Shown here piece after piece: positions 8,241-17,140 of a stretch of 64,000 nt of DNA. This DNA is from Enemella evansiae (GTDB lineage Bacteria > Pseudomonadota > Alphaproteobacteria > Rhodobacterales > Rhodobacteraceae). The stretch is taken from contig JAFKDC010000014.1 in assembly GCA_017255395.1 (NCBI GenBank), positions 81,964 through 145,963 on the forward strand, in the 5' to 3' direction. Within the stretch, counting starts at the first letter, position 1, and each line of letters starts with the position of its first letter. The translations under genes and the position numbers were made by a program. The notes under the pieces are model-generated. The model did not search any database, was not told the DNA's origin, and saw nothing but the letters and a program-made list of their open reading frames with translations.

Positions 8241-10646
8241 ATGGATACCCCCCTCCCGATGCTTCCTCCCCTTTCCGCAGCGCTGTCCGAGCGCGGTTAC
8301 GAAACCCTCACCCCCGTGCAGGAGGCCGTGATCGCCCCCGAACTGGCACAGGCCGACCTGCTGGTCTCGGCCCAGACCGGGTCGGGCAAGACCGTGGGCT
8401 TCGGCCTTGCCATCGCGCCGACGCTGCTGGAAGAGGCCAGCCACTTCGGCCCCGCCGCCGAACCGCTGGCGCTGATCATCGCTCCCACCCGCGAACTCGC
8501 CGTTCAGGTGCGGCAGGAGTTGATGTGGCTCTACGGCCAGACCCGCGCGCTGGTCACTTCCTGCATCGGCGGCATGGACGCCCGCACCGAGCGCCGCGCG
8601 CTGGAGCGCGGCGCCCATATCGTCGTGGGCACCCCGGGCCGCCTGCGCGACCATATCGAGCGCGGCGCGCTCGACCTCTCAGGCCTGCGCGCCGTGGTGC
8701 TGGACGAGGCGGACGAGATGCTCGACCTGGGCTTCCGCGAGGACCTCGAGTTCATCCTCGGCGAAGCGCCCGAGACGCGCCGCACCCTGCTGTTCTCGGC
8801 CACCGTGCCGCCGACCATCCTGAAGCTGGCCCAGACCTTCCAGCGCGACGCGCAGCGCATCAGCACCATCGACACCCGCGAGCAGCACAGCGATATCACC
8901 TACCAGGCGATGCGCGTGGCCCAGCAGGACGTCGAACCGGCGATCTTCAACCTTTTGCGCTTTCACCACGACGGCAATGCCATCGTCTTCGCCAACACCC
9001 GCGCGCAGGTGAACCACCTCGCCGCGCGGCTGGCGAACCGCGGCCTTGCCGCCGTCAGCCTGTCGGGCGAGCTCAGCCAGGCGGAACGCACCCACGCGCT
9101 TCAGGCGATGCGCGACGGGCGCGCGCGGGTCTGCGTCGCCACCGACGTGGCGGCGCGCGGCATCGACCTGCCGAACCTGTCTCTGGTGATCCACGCCGAC
9201 CTGCCGATGAATACCGAAAGCCTGCTGCACCGCTCGGGCCGGACCGGGCGCGCGGGGCGCAAGGGCATCTCGATCCTGATGGTCACCCCCAAGGCCATGG
9301 GCAAGGCCACGCGCCTGCTGAAGTGGGCCAAGATCACCGCCGACTGGGTCGAGGCCCCCTCTCCCGCCGCGATCCGCGAGGCCGACGAGGCGCGCCTGAT
9401 GGCCGACCCGGCCTGGAACCACGGCGCGACCGAGGAACAGGCGGCCCTTGGCGAGCGCCTGCTCGAAGCCTTCGGCCCCGCCGCCGTGGCCACGGCCTTC
9501 CTGCGCCTGCACGAACAGAACCACGCCGCGCCGGAAGAGCTGCGCGCGCCCGGCGAGCGGGCGCCCAGGAAAGAGCCGCGCGATTTCGGCCCCAGCCGCT
9601 GGATCGCCCTGTCGGTGGGCCGCGACAACCGCGCCGAGGCGCGCTGGCTGCTGCCGCTGCTGTGCCGCGCGGGCAACCTCGACAAGAATGCCATCGGCGC
9701 GATCCGCGTGACCGACAAGGAGACCTACGTGGAGCTGTCCGAGCCGGTGGTCGACAGCTTCATGGCCAGCCTCGGCCCCGATGGCGCACTGGAGGACGAG
9801 GTCTCGGCCCGGCTGTTCGACGGCGTGCCCGACCTGCCGCAGCGCAAGCCCCGCGACAGTGGCCCGCGCGACGGTGGCCCCCGTGGCCAGCGTCCGGATC
9901 GCGGTCCGCGCCCGGATCGTGGCCCGCGTTCCGAACGTGCGCCGCGCGAGGATCGCCCCGCCCGCCCGCGCCGCGAGGCGCGCGAGGACGGCGCCGGAGC
10001 ACCGGAGAGCGCCGCCACCAAGCCTGTCTGGTCCGGCTCCGACGACAGCCGCCCCTCGGGCCGCAACGACCGCCCCGCCGCGCGCCGCGACGACAGCGCC
10101 GACAGGCCGGCGAAGAAACCCTACGCCAAACGCGATGACGGCGACCGGTCCTACGACCACAAGGGCGGCGACAAGCCCTACCGCAAAGATGGTGACAAAC
10201 CGTTCCGCAAAGACGGTGACAAACCCTTCCGGAAGGATGGCGACCGGCCTGCTGGCAAGCGCGATGGCAAGCCCTTCGGCAAGCGTGACGACGGCGACCG
10301 CCCCTTCGGCAAGCGCGACGGCAAGCCCTTTGGCAAACGGGACGACGGCGACCGGCCCTTCCGCAAGTCCGGGGACCGACCCGGCGGCAAGCCTTTCGGC
10401 AAGGACGGCGACGACCGCCCGCGCAAGCCGCGCGCCGATGGCAACCGCCCGGTCCGCAAGACCGAAGGCGACAAGCCGAAGGGTCGACCCGGCAGCACCG
10501 ACCCCAGTGTCTCGCTGCGCAAGAAGCCCAAGCCCGGCGGCGCGAAGCCCTTCAAGGGCAAGCACAGCCCGTCCGGCACCGGCAAGCCCGGCCCCCGCCG
10601 CGAAGGCGGCTTCGAGACGCCCCGGCGCGGCAAGCCCCGCGACTGA
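8241..10646 (+). CDS. deaD: DEAD-box ATP-dependent RNA helicase with DbpA-type RNA-binding domain (DeaD/CsdA-like)
   Basis: 801 residues from the ATG at 8241; a frame extending to 8070 adds only low-quality sequence. Core motifs: Q motif near Gln27, AQTGSGKT (44-51), DEAD (155-158), SAT (about 186-188) and HRSGRTGRAG (from about 330). A DbpA-type RNA-binding fold begins at about residue 449 (GPSRWIALSVGRDN). Such proteins remodel structured RNA during ribosome assembly, mRNA decay and cold adaptation. The last 260 or so residues are a charged, disordered tail rich in Arg, Gly, Asp and Lys. The tail has tandem repeats, including an 18-residue unit present twice (bases 10254-10307 and 10308-10361) and RKDGDKPF-like octads. 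Tail length probably varies between strains. It is monocistronic. Confidence 0.92.
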   Translation: MDTPLPMLPPLSAALSERGYETLTPVQEAVIAPELAQADLLVSAQTGSGKTVGFGLAIAPTLLEEASHFGPAAEPLALIIAPTRELAVQVRQELMWLYGQTRALVTSCIGGMDARTERRALERGAHIVVGTPGRLRDHIERGALDLSGLRAVVLDEADEMLDLGFREDLEFILGEAPETRRTLLFSATVPPTILKLAQTFQRDAQRISTIDTREQHSDITYQAMRVAQQDVEPAIFNLLRFHHDGNAIVFANTRAQVNHLAARLANRGLAAVSLSGELSQAERTHALQAMRDGRARVCVATDVAARGIDLPNLSLVIHADLPMNTESLLHRSGRTGRAGRKGISILMVTPKAMGKATRLLKWAKITADWVEAPSPAAIREADEARLMADPAWNHGATEEQAALGERLLEAFGPAAVATAFLRLHEQNHAAPEELRAPGERAPRKEPRDFGPSRWIALSVGRDNRAEARWLLPLLCRAGNLDKNAIGAIRVTDKETYVELSEPVVDSFMASLGPDGALEDEVSARLFDGVPDLPQRKPRDSGPRDGGPRGQRPDRGPRPDRGPRSERAPREDRPARPRREAREDGAGAPESAATKPVWSGSDDSRPSGRNDRPAARRDDSADRPAKKPYAKRDDGDRSYDHKGGDKPYRKDGDKPFRKDGDKPFRKDGDRPAGKRDGKPFGKRDDGDRPFGKRDGKPFGKRDDGDRPFRKSGDRPGGKPFGKDGDDRPRKPRADGNRPVRKTEGDKPKGRPGSTDPSVSLRKKPKPGGAKPFKGKHSPSGTGKPGPRREGGFETPRRGKPRD

Positions 10647-10923
10647 CAGGCAAACCCGCGCGCTTCGGGCACCCTCTTTGACCCGAAGCGCGCCACCGCT
10701 CCCCTGACCCGCCACACATCCGACCCGGTTGCCAAAGCGCCGCGCCGCGGCTGCCCCAGGCCTGTGCCGCGCCTCGCCAGGCCCAGTGCTCCGCCTGCCC
10801 GCAGCCCTGCGCGCGGCCCCGTGCATGACATGTACAGACCCGGTGCCGCGCCCGCACTGCGCTGCACCCTGCGCTTGCTGGCACGAAGCGCAGTCTCACC
10901 GAGACTGCCCCCCCTACCCCCTG

Positions 10924-10955
10924 CTTCTTTGGTCCCGCAAATACCTCGGGGGAGG
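10924..10955 (+). repeat. Dispersed intergenic element, copy 2 (well conserved)
   Basis: CTTCTTTGGTCCCGC followed by AAATACCTCGGGGGAGG, with GGCCCG-n-GGGCC and GGGGCAGAGCCCC stems on the right. It lies between deaD and cydA, in the direction of transcription. Confidence 0.75.
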
Positions 10956-11064
10956 CCCGTCAGGGCCGGGGGCAGAGCCCCTCTGCGCAACAGCCCCTCC
11001 CGGAACCGCGCCCTGCACCGGGCACAACCCTGCCGTGACAAATCGCGCGCGGCGGCCCGGCTGA

Positions 11065-11078
11065 TTGAGCTATATCAA
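11065..11078. promoter_or_regulatory. FNR/FnrL-type box upstream of cydA
   Basis: TTGAGCTATATCAA matches the FNR consensus TTGAT-N4-ATCAA at nine of ten informative positions. It lies 74 bases before the cydA ATG. Oxygen-responsive control of a high-affinity oxidase is the expected function. Confidence 0.7.
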
Positions 11079-11151
11079 AGCGGTATCTGCGAGTCAGAAT
11101 ATACCGCAGCCAAGACAAAAACCGTCACAGCCTGAAAAAGGAGTCCTCGTG

Positions 11152-12762
11152 ATGGAGATCGGCCTTGTTGAGTTGTCGCGCCTGCAGTTCGCGATGACAG
11201 CCATGTACCACTTTCTCTTCGTGCCGCTGACACTGGGTCTGTCGATCCTCGTGGCTATCATGGAAACCGTCTACGTCATGACGAACCGCCCGATCTGGCG
11301 GCAGATGACCAAGTTCTGGGGCACCCTCTTCGGCATCAACTTCGTCCTCGGCGTCGCGACCGGCATCACGATGGAGTTCCAGTTCGGCATGAACTGGTCC
11401 TACTACAGCCACTACGTGGGCGACGTCTTCGGGGCACCGCTTGCGATCGAGGGGCTGATGGCCTTCTTCCTCGAGGCCACCTTCGTCGGCCTCTTCTTCT
11501 TCGGCTGGGACAAGCTGTCGAAGGTCGCGCATTGCGTCGTGGCATGGCTGGTGGCCATCGGCTCGAACTTTTCGGCGCTCTGGATCCTGATCGCCAACGG
11601 CTGGATGAACAACCCCGTCGGCGCGGAATTCAACCCCGACACAATGCGCATGGAGATGACCGATTTCTTCGAGGTCCTCTTCAACGAGGTCGCGCAGTCG
11701 AAATTCGTGCACACCGTCTCGGCGGGCTATGTCACCGCCTCGATCTTCGTGCTGGGGGTCTCGTCGCTTTACCTGTTGCAGGGGCGCTTCACCGACCTCG
11801 CGCGGCGGTCCATCGCGGTGGCCTCGGCCTTCGGCCTCGCCTCGGCGCTGTCCGTCGTCGTGCTGGGCGACGAAAGCGGCTATGCCACCGGGCAGGTGCA
11901 GAAGATGAAGCTCGCCGCCATCGAGGCGATGTGGGAAACCCACGAGGCCCCGGCCCCCTTCACGCTGGTGGGCTTCCCGGACCAAGCGGCACGAGAGACC
12001 CATTACGCGGTCGAAATCCCTTGGGTCATGGGCCTGATCGGCACCCGCAGCCTGACCGAAGAGATCACCGGCATCAAGGATCTGGTGGCCGAGAACGAGG
12101 GCCGCGTGCGGCGCGGTATCATCGCCTATGACGCGCTGATGACCATCCGCGAAGAGCGCGACGCCGCGCCGTCCGAGGCGCGCTTCCGCTTCGAGCAGAA
12201 CTCAATGGACCTCGGTTATGCCTTCCTGCTGAAGCGCTACGTCGACGACCCGCGCGAGGCCAGCGAAGAGCAGATCGCACAGGCCGCATGGGACACGGTG
12301 CCCTACGTGCCGCCGCTGTTCTGGGCCTTCCGCATCATGGTGGGCCTCGGCATCAGCTTCATCGCGCTGACGGCGGCCTTCTTCTGGCTGACCTCCTTCC
12401 GGGGCGGGCATTATCCGCGCTGGCTGCTCTGGGGCGCCGTCGCATGGATCCCCATGCCCTGGATCGCCGCCGAGATGGGCTGGTTCGTCGCAGAATTCGG
12501 GCGCCAGCCCTGGACGGTCTCGGGGCTGTTGCCCACGGCCATGTCGGCCTCGCACCTGACCATCGCGGACCTTCTGTTCACGCTTGCGGGCTTCACCGCC
12601 TTCTACACCGTGCTCTTCGTGATCGAGGTCCGGCTGATGGTGAAATACATCCGCAAGGGCCCGTTTCAGGACATCGACGAGACCGACGACTGGCAGCGCC
12701 GCCACGAGGCGCGCCTGCGCAGCGCGGGCACCGTGACCCCCATCGCCAACCCTGCGGAGTGA
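11152..12762 (+). CDS. cydA: Cytochrome bd ubiquinol oxidase subunit I
   Basis: 536 residues, nine predicted membrane helices. The inner-membrane enzyme oxidises ubiquinol and reduces oxygen to water with high affinity. The haem ligands are all present: His20 (MYHFLFVPLTLG), His187 (KFVHTVSAGYV) and Met396 (FRIMVGLG). Glu100 and Glu108 correspond to the E. coli proton/haem d region, and the GRQPW signature is at 450-454. I chose the ATG at 11152 because AAAAAGGAG precedes it; a TTG-initiated extension to 11065 would run over the FNR box. cydB follows after 6 bases and cydX after that. No cydDC exporter genes are in the window. Confidence 0.97.
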   Translation: MEIGLVELSRLQFAMTAMYHFLFVPLTLGLSILVAIMETVYVMTNRPIWRQMTKFWGTLFGINFVLGVATGITMEFQFGMNWSYYSHYVGDVFGAPLAIEGLMAFFLEATFVGLFFFGWDKLSKVAHCVVAWLVAIGSNFSALWILIANGWMNNPVGAEFNPDTMRMEMTDFFEVLFNEVAQSKFVHTVSAGYVTASIFVLGVSSLYLLQGRFTDLARRSIAVASAFGLASALSVVVLGDESGYATGQVQKMKLAAIEAMWETHEAPAPFTLVGFPDQAARETHYAVEIPWVMGLIGTRSLTEEITGIKDLVAENEGRVRRGIIAYDALMTIREERDAAPSEARFRFEQNSMDLGYAFLLKRYVDDPREASEEQIAQAAWDTVPYVPPLFWAFRIMVGLGISFIALTAAFFWLTSFRGGHYPRWLLWGAVAWIPMPWIAAEMGWFVAEFGRQPWTVSGLLPTAMSASHLTIADLLFTLAGFTAFYTVLFVIEVRLMVKYIRKGPFQDIDETDDWQRRHEARLRSAGTVTPIANPAE

Positions 12763-12768
12763 CCGGCC

Positions 12769-13932
12769 ATGATCCTCTCTGAGCTTATCGACTTCGACAC
12801 GCTGCGGGTGCTCTGGTGGGTCCTCGTGGGCCTGCTGCTGATCGGCTTCGCGCTGACCGACGGCTTCGACATGGGGGTCGGCGCGCTGCTGCCCTTCGTG
12901 GCCAGGACGGATGTCGAGCGCCGCGTGGCGATCAACACCGTCGGCCCGGTCTGGGAAGGCAATCAGGTCTGGTTCATCCTTGGCGGCGGGGCGATCTTCG
13001 CCGCATGGCCGCCGCTTTACGCGGTGTCCTTCAGTGGCTTCTACCTTGCGATGTTCGTGATCCTCGCGGCGCTGATCGTGCGCCCGGTGGCCTTCAAGTA
13101 CCGGTCCAAGCGCGAGGACCCGGTCTGGCGCGAGCGCTGGGACTGGGCGCTGTTTGCGGGCGGCGCGGTGCCCGCGACGCTCTTCGGCGTGGCGGTGGGC
13201 AACGTGCTTCTAGGCGTGCCCTTCCACCTGACGCCGGACCTGATGGCCCGCTACGACGGCTCCTTCCTTGGCAAGTTCATCGGCCTCCTGCGGCCCTTCG
13301 CGCTGCTCTGCGGGGTGGTGTCGATCTCGATGCTGCTGATGCACGGCGCCGCGTGGCTCTCGGTCAAGGCCGAGGGTCCGGTCAAGGACCGCGCCCGCGC
13401 CATCGGCGTCAAGGCGGGCCTGATCGCGGCGGGCGGCTACGCGCTGGCCGGTCTGTGGCTGGCCATGGGCGTCGAGGGCTTCGCCTTCGCGGGCGACATC
13501 GTGACCGACGGGCCGTCCAACCCGCTGCTGTCCGAGGTTGTGCGCGGCGGTTCGTGGCTGGATGCCTATGGCACGCGTCCATGGATCGTGGTGGCGCCGA
13601 TCATGGGCTTTGCCGGGATGGCGCTGGCGATCATGGGGCTAAAGGCCGGGCGCGAGGTTTCGACCCTGCTGTTTTCCAAGCTGGGCATCCTTGGCGTGAT
13701 CTCCTCGGTCGGGCTGACGATGTTCCCCTTCATCCTGCCCTCGACCGTCGACCCGAACAGTTCGCTGACCGTCTGGGACGCCTCCTCCTCGCACCTGACG
13801 CTGTTCATCATGCTGGTCTGCACGGCGATCTTCCTGCCGCTGATCCTGATGTACACGGCCTGGGTCTACCGCGTCCTCTGGGGCAAGGTGACCGAGGACG
13901 ACGTCACCGGCAATTCCGAAACGCTTTACTGA
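12769..13932 (+). CDS. cydB: Cytochrome bd ubiquinol oxidase subunit II
   Basis: 387 residues, eight or nine membrane helices, pairing with CydA in the inner membrane. Visible family marks are the DGFDMGVGAL segment in helix 1, the GPVWEGNQVWFILGGGAIFA segment near residue 60, and a C-terminal FPFILPS region. Length matches the family (about 380). It lies 6 bases after cydA and 11 bases before cydX, so the three are surely cotranscribed under the FNR-type box. Confidence 0.97.
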   Translation: MILSELIDFDTLRVLWWVLVGLLLIGFALTDGFDMGVGALLPFVARTDVERRVAINTVGPVWEGNQVWFILGGGAIFAAWPPLYAVSFSGFYLAMFVILAALIVRPVAFKYRSKREDPVWRERWDWALFAGGAVPATLFGVAVGNVLLGVPFHLTPDLMARYDGSFLGKFIGLLRPFALLCGVVSISMLLMHGAAWLSVKAEGPVKDRARAIGVKAGLIAAGGYALAGLWLAMGVEGFAFAGDIVTDGPSNPLLSEVVRGGSWLDAYGTRPWIVVAPIMGFAGMALAIMGLKAGREVSTLLFSKLGILGVISSVGLTMFPFILPSTVDPNSSLTVWDASSSHLTLFIMLVCTAIFLPLILMYTAWVYRVLWGKVTEDDVTGNSETLY

Positions 13933-13943
13933 AAGGACAGGCC

Positions 13944-14084
13944 ATGTGGTATTTCGCCTGGCTTCTCGGCCTTCCGCTTGCCGCCCTCTTCGCCGTCATG
14001 AACGCCATGTGGCTGGAGCTGCGCACCGATGCCGCCATCGCCGCCGAGGCCGACGCCGAGGATCGCGGCTTCGGTCAGGACTGA
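13944..14084 (+). CDS. cydX: Cytochrome bd oxidase small subunit CydX
   Basis: A 46-residue protein beginning MWYFAWLLGLPLAALFAVMNAMWLE, which is the typical CydX pattern of one N-terminal membrane helix followed by a short acidic tail. CydX stabilises the CydAB complex and its haems. It is preceded by AAAGGACAG and lies 11 bases after cydB. It is easily missed because of its size. Confidence 0.9.
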   Translation: MWYFAWLLGLPLAALFAVMNAMWLELRTDAAIAAEADAEDRGFGQD

Positions 14085-14546
14085 AGCCTGACAGCGCCGG
14101 TGCCGTCGTCAGGCCGCACCGGCAGCGTCCATCCGGCGGGGGCATCCCGCATCTACGCGGCCGACCCGTCGCATGCCCGGCCCGGGCGCCCCGGGCGGTC
14201 GGGCATCGAGAGCGGATGCGGGCAACGGAAGGGGCGCTGCCGACCCAGCCGGCGGCAGGGGATCGCGCCCTGCCCCGACAATTCCACCGGCCCCCTTGTC
14301 AAAACCTGCCTGCCGCCATACCTCCGTCAGCGGCGGGTTCTGCTCTTCTCGTTACACGGGTACATTCCGGTGGCCTTAAGCAAATCCGAGGGAGCTGGCT
14401 CTGATTGGGCCGTGGTCCAGTTACCCGGCGCCCACCTGTATATACAGGTCCTCGGGAATGCGTCACCCATACGGTCGCTGCGGTTCCCGCCGCTGCGATA
14501 AAGGACCCCCGTGCCACCCGGCGCGGGGGTCCTTTCGCATACCGGG
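14085..14546. other. Gap between cydX and a convergent membrane-protein gene
   Basis: 462 bases with no supported gene. A weak inverted repeat GCCTGAC/GTCAGGC (14086-14092 and 14108-14114) lies just after cydX but has no T run. The terminator of the leftward gene lies at 14500-14535. Confidence 0.5.
14500..14535 (-). terminator. Hairpin terminator, 12-bp stem
   Basis: AAAGGACCCCCG and CGGGGGTCCTTT pair over 12 bases around a 12-base loop. It lies 11 bases after the stop of the leftward gene at 14547. T/A runs on both sides could let it serve both directions. Confidence 0.75.
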
Positions 14547-14867
14547 TCAGAGACGGCGCAGCAGGTCGCGACGGCGCGGGCGCGCCCGACTTTCGGCCCG
14601 CACCGGCTGTGACAGCGGCTGGCGCCGTCCGCCACCGCCGCTGTCGCTTCGGGCCATGCGCATGATCGCAATGCCGAACTGCACGCCGCCAAAGACGATC
14701 CCGTTGAACAGCCACAGCAGGAAGAGGGCCAGAAGCCCGACGTCGCTGCCGCCGATCAGGTCGCGCAGGTTCGCCACGTTGAACCACAGCAATATGCCGA
14801 CAAAGACCGCCGACAGGGCAAAGCCCGCGAGTGTTTGCACAATGTACAACCGGATCAGGCGCGGCAT
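14547..14867 (-). CDS. Small two-helix membrane protein, function unknown
   Basis: 106 residues with an N-terminal segment MPRLIRLYIVQTLAGFALSA and two clear hydrophobic helices (about residues 8-28 and 44-70), followed by a basic, Arg-rich cytoplasmic tail. I do not recognise a characterised family, though similar small proteins are common in Rhodobacteraceae. It is monocistronic, with a plausible promoter upstream and a strong terminator downstream, which supports its being a real gene. Confidence 0.7.
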   Translation of the reverse strand: MPRLIRLYIVQTLAGFALSAVFVGILLWFNVANLRDLIGGSDVGLLALFLLWLFNGIVFGGVQFGIAIMRMARSDSGGGGRRQPLSQPVRAESRARPRRRDLLRRL

Positions 14868-14978
14868 GGCGAGGCTCCCACTGCGTTTCGGGTCTTACCG
14901 GGGCCGTCACTTGGCACGAATGCCCCGTGAACGCCGAGGGCGGGACAAGTCCGCCTGTCCCGGGTTGCGCCCGAACCG

Positions 14979-15007
14979 CTTTATCATTCCATAGTCAGAA
15001 TATGACA
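14979..15007 (-). promoter_or_regulatory. Candidate sigma-70 promoter for the small membrane protein
   Basis: On the minus strand TTGTCA and GATAAA are separated by 17 bases, in a locally AT-rich island. The -10 element lies about 112 bases upstream of the start codon at 14867. Prediction by eye only. Confidence 0.35.
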
Positions 15008-15101
15008 ACCCCGGTCAAATGCAAGCGCGGTGGGGTGTGGCATATGGTGGCGCGGGAACAGCCCTGGCGCGCCTACCCCGTGCCGGTGGCAGACAGCCGC
15101 C

Positions 15102-16004
15102 TCAGGCATCGTCAGCCTCCTCGCGCCGGTGCAGCGCCAGCGGCTCCTTGAAGGTGAGCGTGCGGTAGGGAAAGGGGATCTCGATCCCCTCCTCGTCGAG
15201 CGCCCGCTTGATCGCCGCCACCACCTTGTCGCGAGAGCGGCGGATGTCCACCGGCAGCGAGCCGGTCCACCAGGCGATCTCGAAGTCGATGGAACTGGCG
15301 CCGAAGGCCATGGCGAAGACCTGCACGTCGCGCACGTCGTCGCGCACAAGGTCCACCTCCCGGACCGCCTTGTAGATCACGGCGCGGGCGCGGTCGATGT
15401 CCTCGCCATAGGCCACGCCGCAGACAATCGAGGTGCGCCGCACCTCCTGGTTGGTGCGCACTGTCACCGGGTTGTGGAACAGCTGCGCATTCGGCACGAC
15501 GACAAGCTGCCCGTCGGTCTGGCGGATGTGGGTGTCGCGGATCGTGATGCGCTCGATCTTGCCCTCGGCGCCCTCGCATTCGATGAAATCGCCCATCTGG
15601 AAGGGTTCGCGCAGCAGGATCAGGATACCCGCAAGGAAGTTCTCGAAGGTGTCCTTGAAGGCGAAACCGATGGCCACCGATCCCAAGCCCAGCGTGGTCA
15701 GGGCCTTGCCCGGGGTGATCGTCGGAAAGACCACCGTCAGCGCCATCAGGATGCCCAGCAGCCAGATCGTCGTGTTCGACATCAGCTTGAGCACATCGAC
15801 CAGATTGCGCCGGAACCGCGCCCGGCGCCCGACCCGGTCCAGCAGACCGCGAAAGATCCAGGCGACCAGCGCCGTGACCAGCAGGACAAGGATCGCCACG
15901 CCCAGCCGGGGCCCGGCGGCGACCGCCCCTTCGATCCAGAAGGTCAGCTGATCGGTCAGGGTGCCGGTTACATCGCCCGGCAGCAGCGCGTCGATTTCAT
16001 CCAT
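15102..16004 (-). CDS. MscS-family mechanosensitive ion channel
   Basis: About 300 residues. Three N-terminal membrane helices lead into the pore-lining helix and beta domain: LGLGSVAIGFAFKDTFENFLAG, then ILLREPFQMGDFIE, the hallmark MscS pore and beta-domain region. NAQLFHNPVTV follows. The family releases solutes under hypo-osmotic tension in the inner membrane. I prefer the ATG at 16004 (MDEIDALLPG); a frame from 16040 adds 12 residues and has no better ribosome-binding site. It is separate from nusB by about 115 bases. Confidence 0.92.
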   Translation of the reverse strand: MDEIDALLPGDVTGTLTDQLTFWIEGAVAAGPRLGVAILVLLVTALVAWIFRGLLDRVGRRARFRRNLVDVLKLMSNTTIWLLGILMALTVVFPTITPGKALTTLGLGSVAIGFAFKDTFENFLAGILILLREPFQMGDFIECEGAEGKIERITIRDTHIRQTDGQLVVVPNAQLFHNPVTVRTNQEVRRTSIVCGVAYGEDIDRARAVIYKAVREVDLVRDDVRDVQVFAMAFGASSIDFEIAWWTGSLPVDIRRSRDKVVAAIKRALDEEGIEIPFPYRTLTFKEPLALHRREEADDA

Positions 16005-16118
16005 CCCCGGGTGAACGCGACAAACCGCCCCGGGTTCCACCCGGCCCGGCAGGGCGCGGGAGCGCGGTGTCCCGCCCGCGGTCCGTCCTGCGTGGCAGGC
16101 GCACCGGGCGGGGCCGCG

Positions 16119-16592
16119 TCAGAACGCTTCGGGTTTTGCCTCGCGGGCCATGTGGTCAAGCACGGCGTTCACGAACTTCGGCTCGCGACCCTCGGGGAAG
16201 AAGGCGGCGGCGACCTCGACATATTCCACGATCACCACCTTCGGCGGCGTGTCGGTGGCCACCAGCTCTGCCCCCGCCGCACGGAACAGCGCCCGCAGGG
16301 TCGGGTCGATCCGGTCGATCTTCCACTTCGCCACGATGGCGCGGTCGGTCATCTGGTCGATCTTCGCCTGCCAGTTCACGACCTCGTTCAGGATCTTGGT
16401 GAACAGGGGAATATCGCCGTCCAGCATCTCGTCGCCCTCGGGCGTCACCGCGCCGAAGCGATGTTCGAGGAACTCGCCCCGCACCTTGTCGGCGGTCTGG
16501 CTGGAATGCTCCATCTGGAACAGCGCCTGCACGGCATAAAGCCGCGAGGCGGACTTCATCTTGCGCCTCTGGTTGCCCGAAATCTGGCTCAT
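16119..16592 (-). CDS. nusB: Transcription antitermination factor NusB
   Basis: 157 residues. NusB binds boxA RNA with S10 (NusE) and supports rRNA antitermination and ribosome biogenesis. Family features are the N-terminal SASRLYAVQALFQMEHS helix, the IDRIDPTLRALFRAAGAEL helix and the C-terminal KVVIVEYVEVAAAFF and FVNAVLDHMA motifs. I place the start at 16592 (MSQISGNQRRKMKSAS), whose ATG overlaps the ribH stop by 4 bases. The ribH-nusB coupling is widely conserved in proteobacteria. Confidence 0.95.
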   Translation of the reverse strand: MSQISGNQRRKMKSASRLYAVQALFQMEHSSQTADKVRGEFLEHRFGAVTPEGDEMLDGDIPLFTKILNEVVNWQAKIDQMTDRAIVAKWKIDRIDPTLRALFRAAGAELVATDTPPKVVIVEYVEVAAAFFPEGREPKFVNAVLDHMAREAKPEAF

Positions 16593-17140
16593 GCGGTGGC
16601 CGGCCCTTTCCCCTCGCCCGCGATCTGCACCTCGTCGGGTGTTGCGCGAAAACCGACACCCTTGCGGGCCGCGCCGAATTGCCGCGTGATCGCCAGCAGG
16701 TGCAGCGCAGCCGCAGCGGCCCCGCCACCCTTGTTCTGGCCCTGCGATTCGGCCCGGACCCGGGCCTGTTCGTAGGTCTCGACCGTGAGGATTCCGTTGC
16801 CGATGCACAGCCCCTGAAGCCCCAGCAGCGTGATCGCCCGCGAGGAATCGTTGCAGACCGTGTCGTAATGGGTCGTCTCGCCCCGGATCACGCAGCCCAA
16901 GGCCACATAGGCGTCGAAATTCGACAGCCGCTCGGCGATGCCGATGGCGCTGGGGATTTCCAGCGCGCCGGGCACCTCGATGGTCTCGTGCCAGCCGCCC
17001 GAAGCCTCGATTTCCGCCTGCGCGCCCTTCACCATCTCATCGGCGATGGCCTTGTAATAGGGCGCCACGACGATCAGCACCTTCACGGGCTTGTCGAATG
17101 CCGCGCGCGGCAGCGTGTAGTGCTCTTCGTTCGACGCCAT
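16589..17140 (-). CDS. ribH: 6,7-dimethyl-8-ribityllumazine synthase
   Basis: 183 residues. It condenses 5-amino-6-ribitylaminouracil with 3,4-dihydroxy-2-butanone 4-phosphate, the penultimate step of riboflavin synthesis. Conserved segments: VPGALEIPSA, VALGCVIRGETTHYDTVC with the catalytic His, and GILTVETYEQA near the C terminus. The ATG at 17140 (MASNEEHY) abuts the ribBA stop at 17140-17142 with a one-base overlap. Both neighbours are therefore translationally linked in a ribBA-ribH-nusB operon. Confidence 0.96.
   Translation of the reverse strand: MASNEEHYTLPRAAFDKPVKVLIVVAPYYKAIADEMVKGAQAEIEASGGWHETIEVPGALEIPSAIGIAERLSNFDAYVALGCVIRGETTHYDTVCNDSSRAITLLGLQGLCIGNGILTVETYEQARVRAESQGQNKGGGAAAAALHLLAITRQFGAARKGVGFRATPDEVQIAGEGKGPATA

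Larger units (their letters stand above)
10647..11151. other. 505-base gap between deaD and cydA
   Basis: No gene is supported. It holds a copy of the dispersed intergenic element (10924-10955) with an adjoining GGGGCAGAGCCCC stem at 10969-10981, and then the FNR-type box and leader of cydA. Confidence 0.7.

Noticed and set aside
8679..10826. A 715-codon leftward frame antisense to the helicase
   Set aside because: Shadow of the helicase gene; no ribosome site or recognisable domain.
11065..11151. TTG-started N-terminal extension of CydA
   Set aside because: It would cover the FNR box, and the ATG at 11152 has a good ribosome site and aligns with the family start.
14086..14114. GCCTGAC/GTCAGGC hairpin as a cydX terminator
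   Set aside because: Seven pairs, a long loop and no T run; not convincing.
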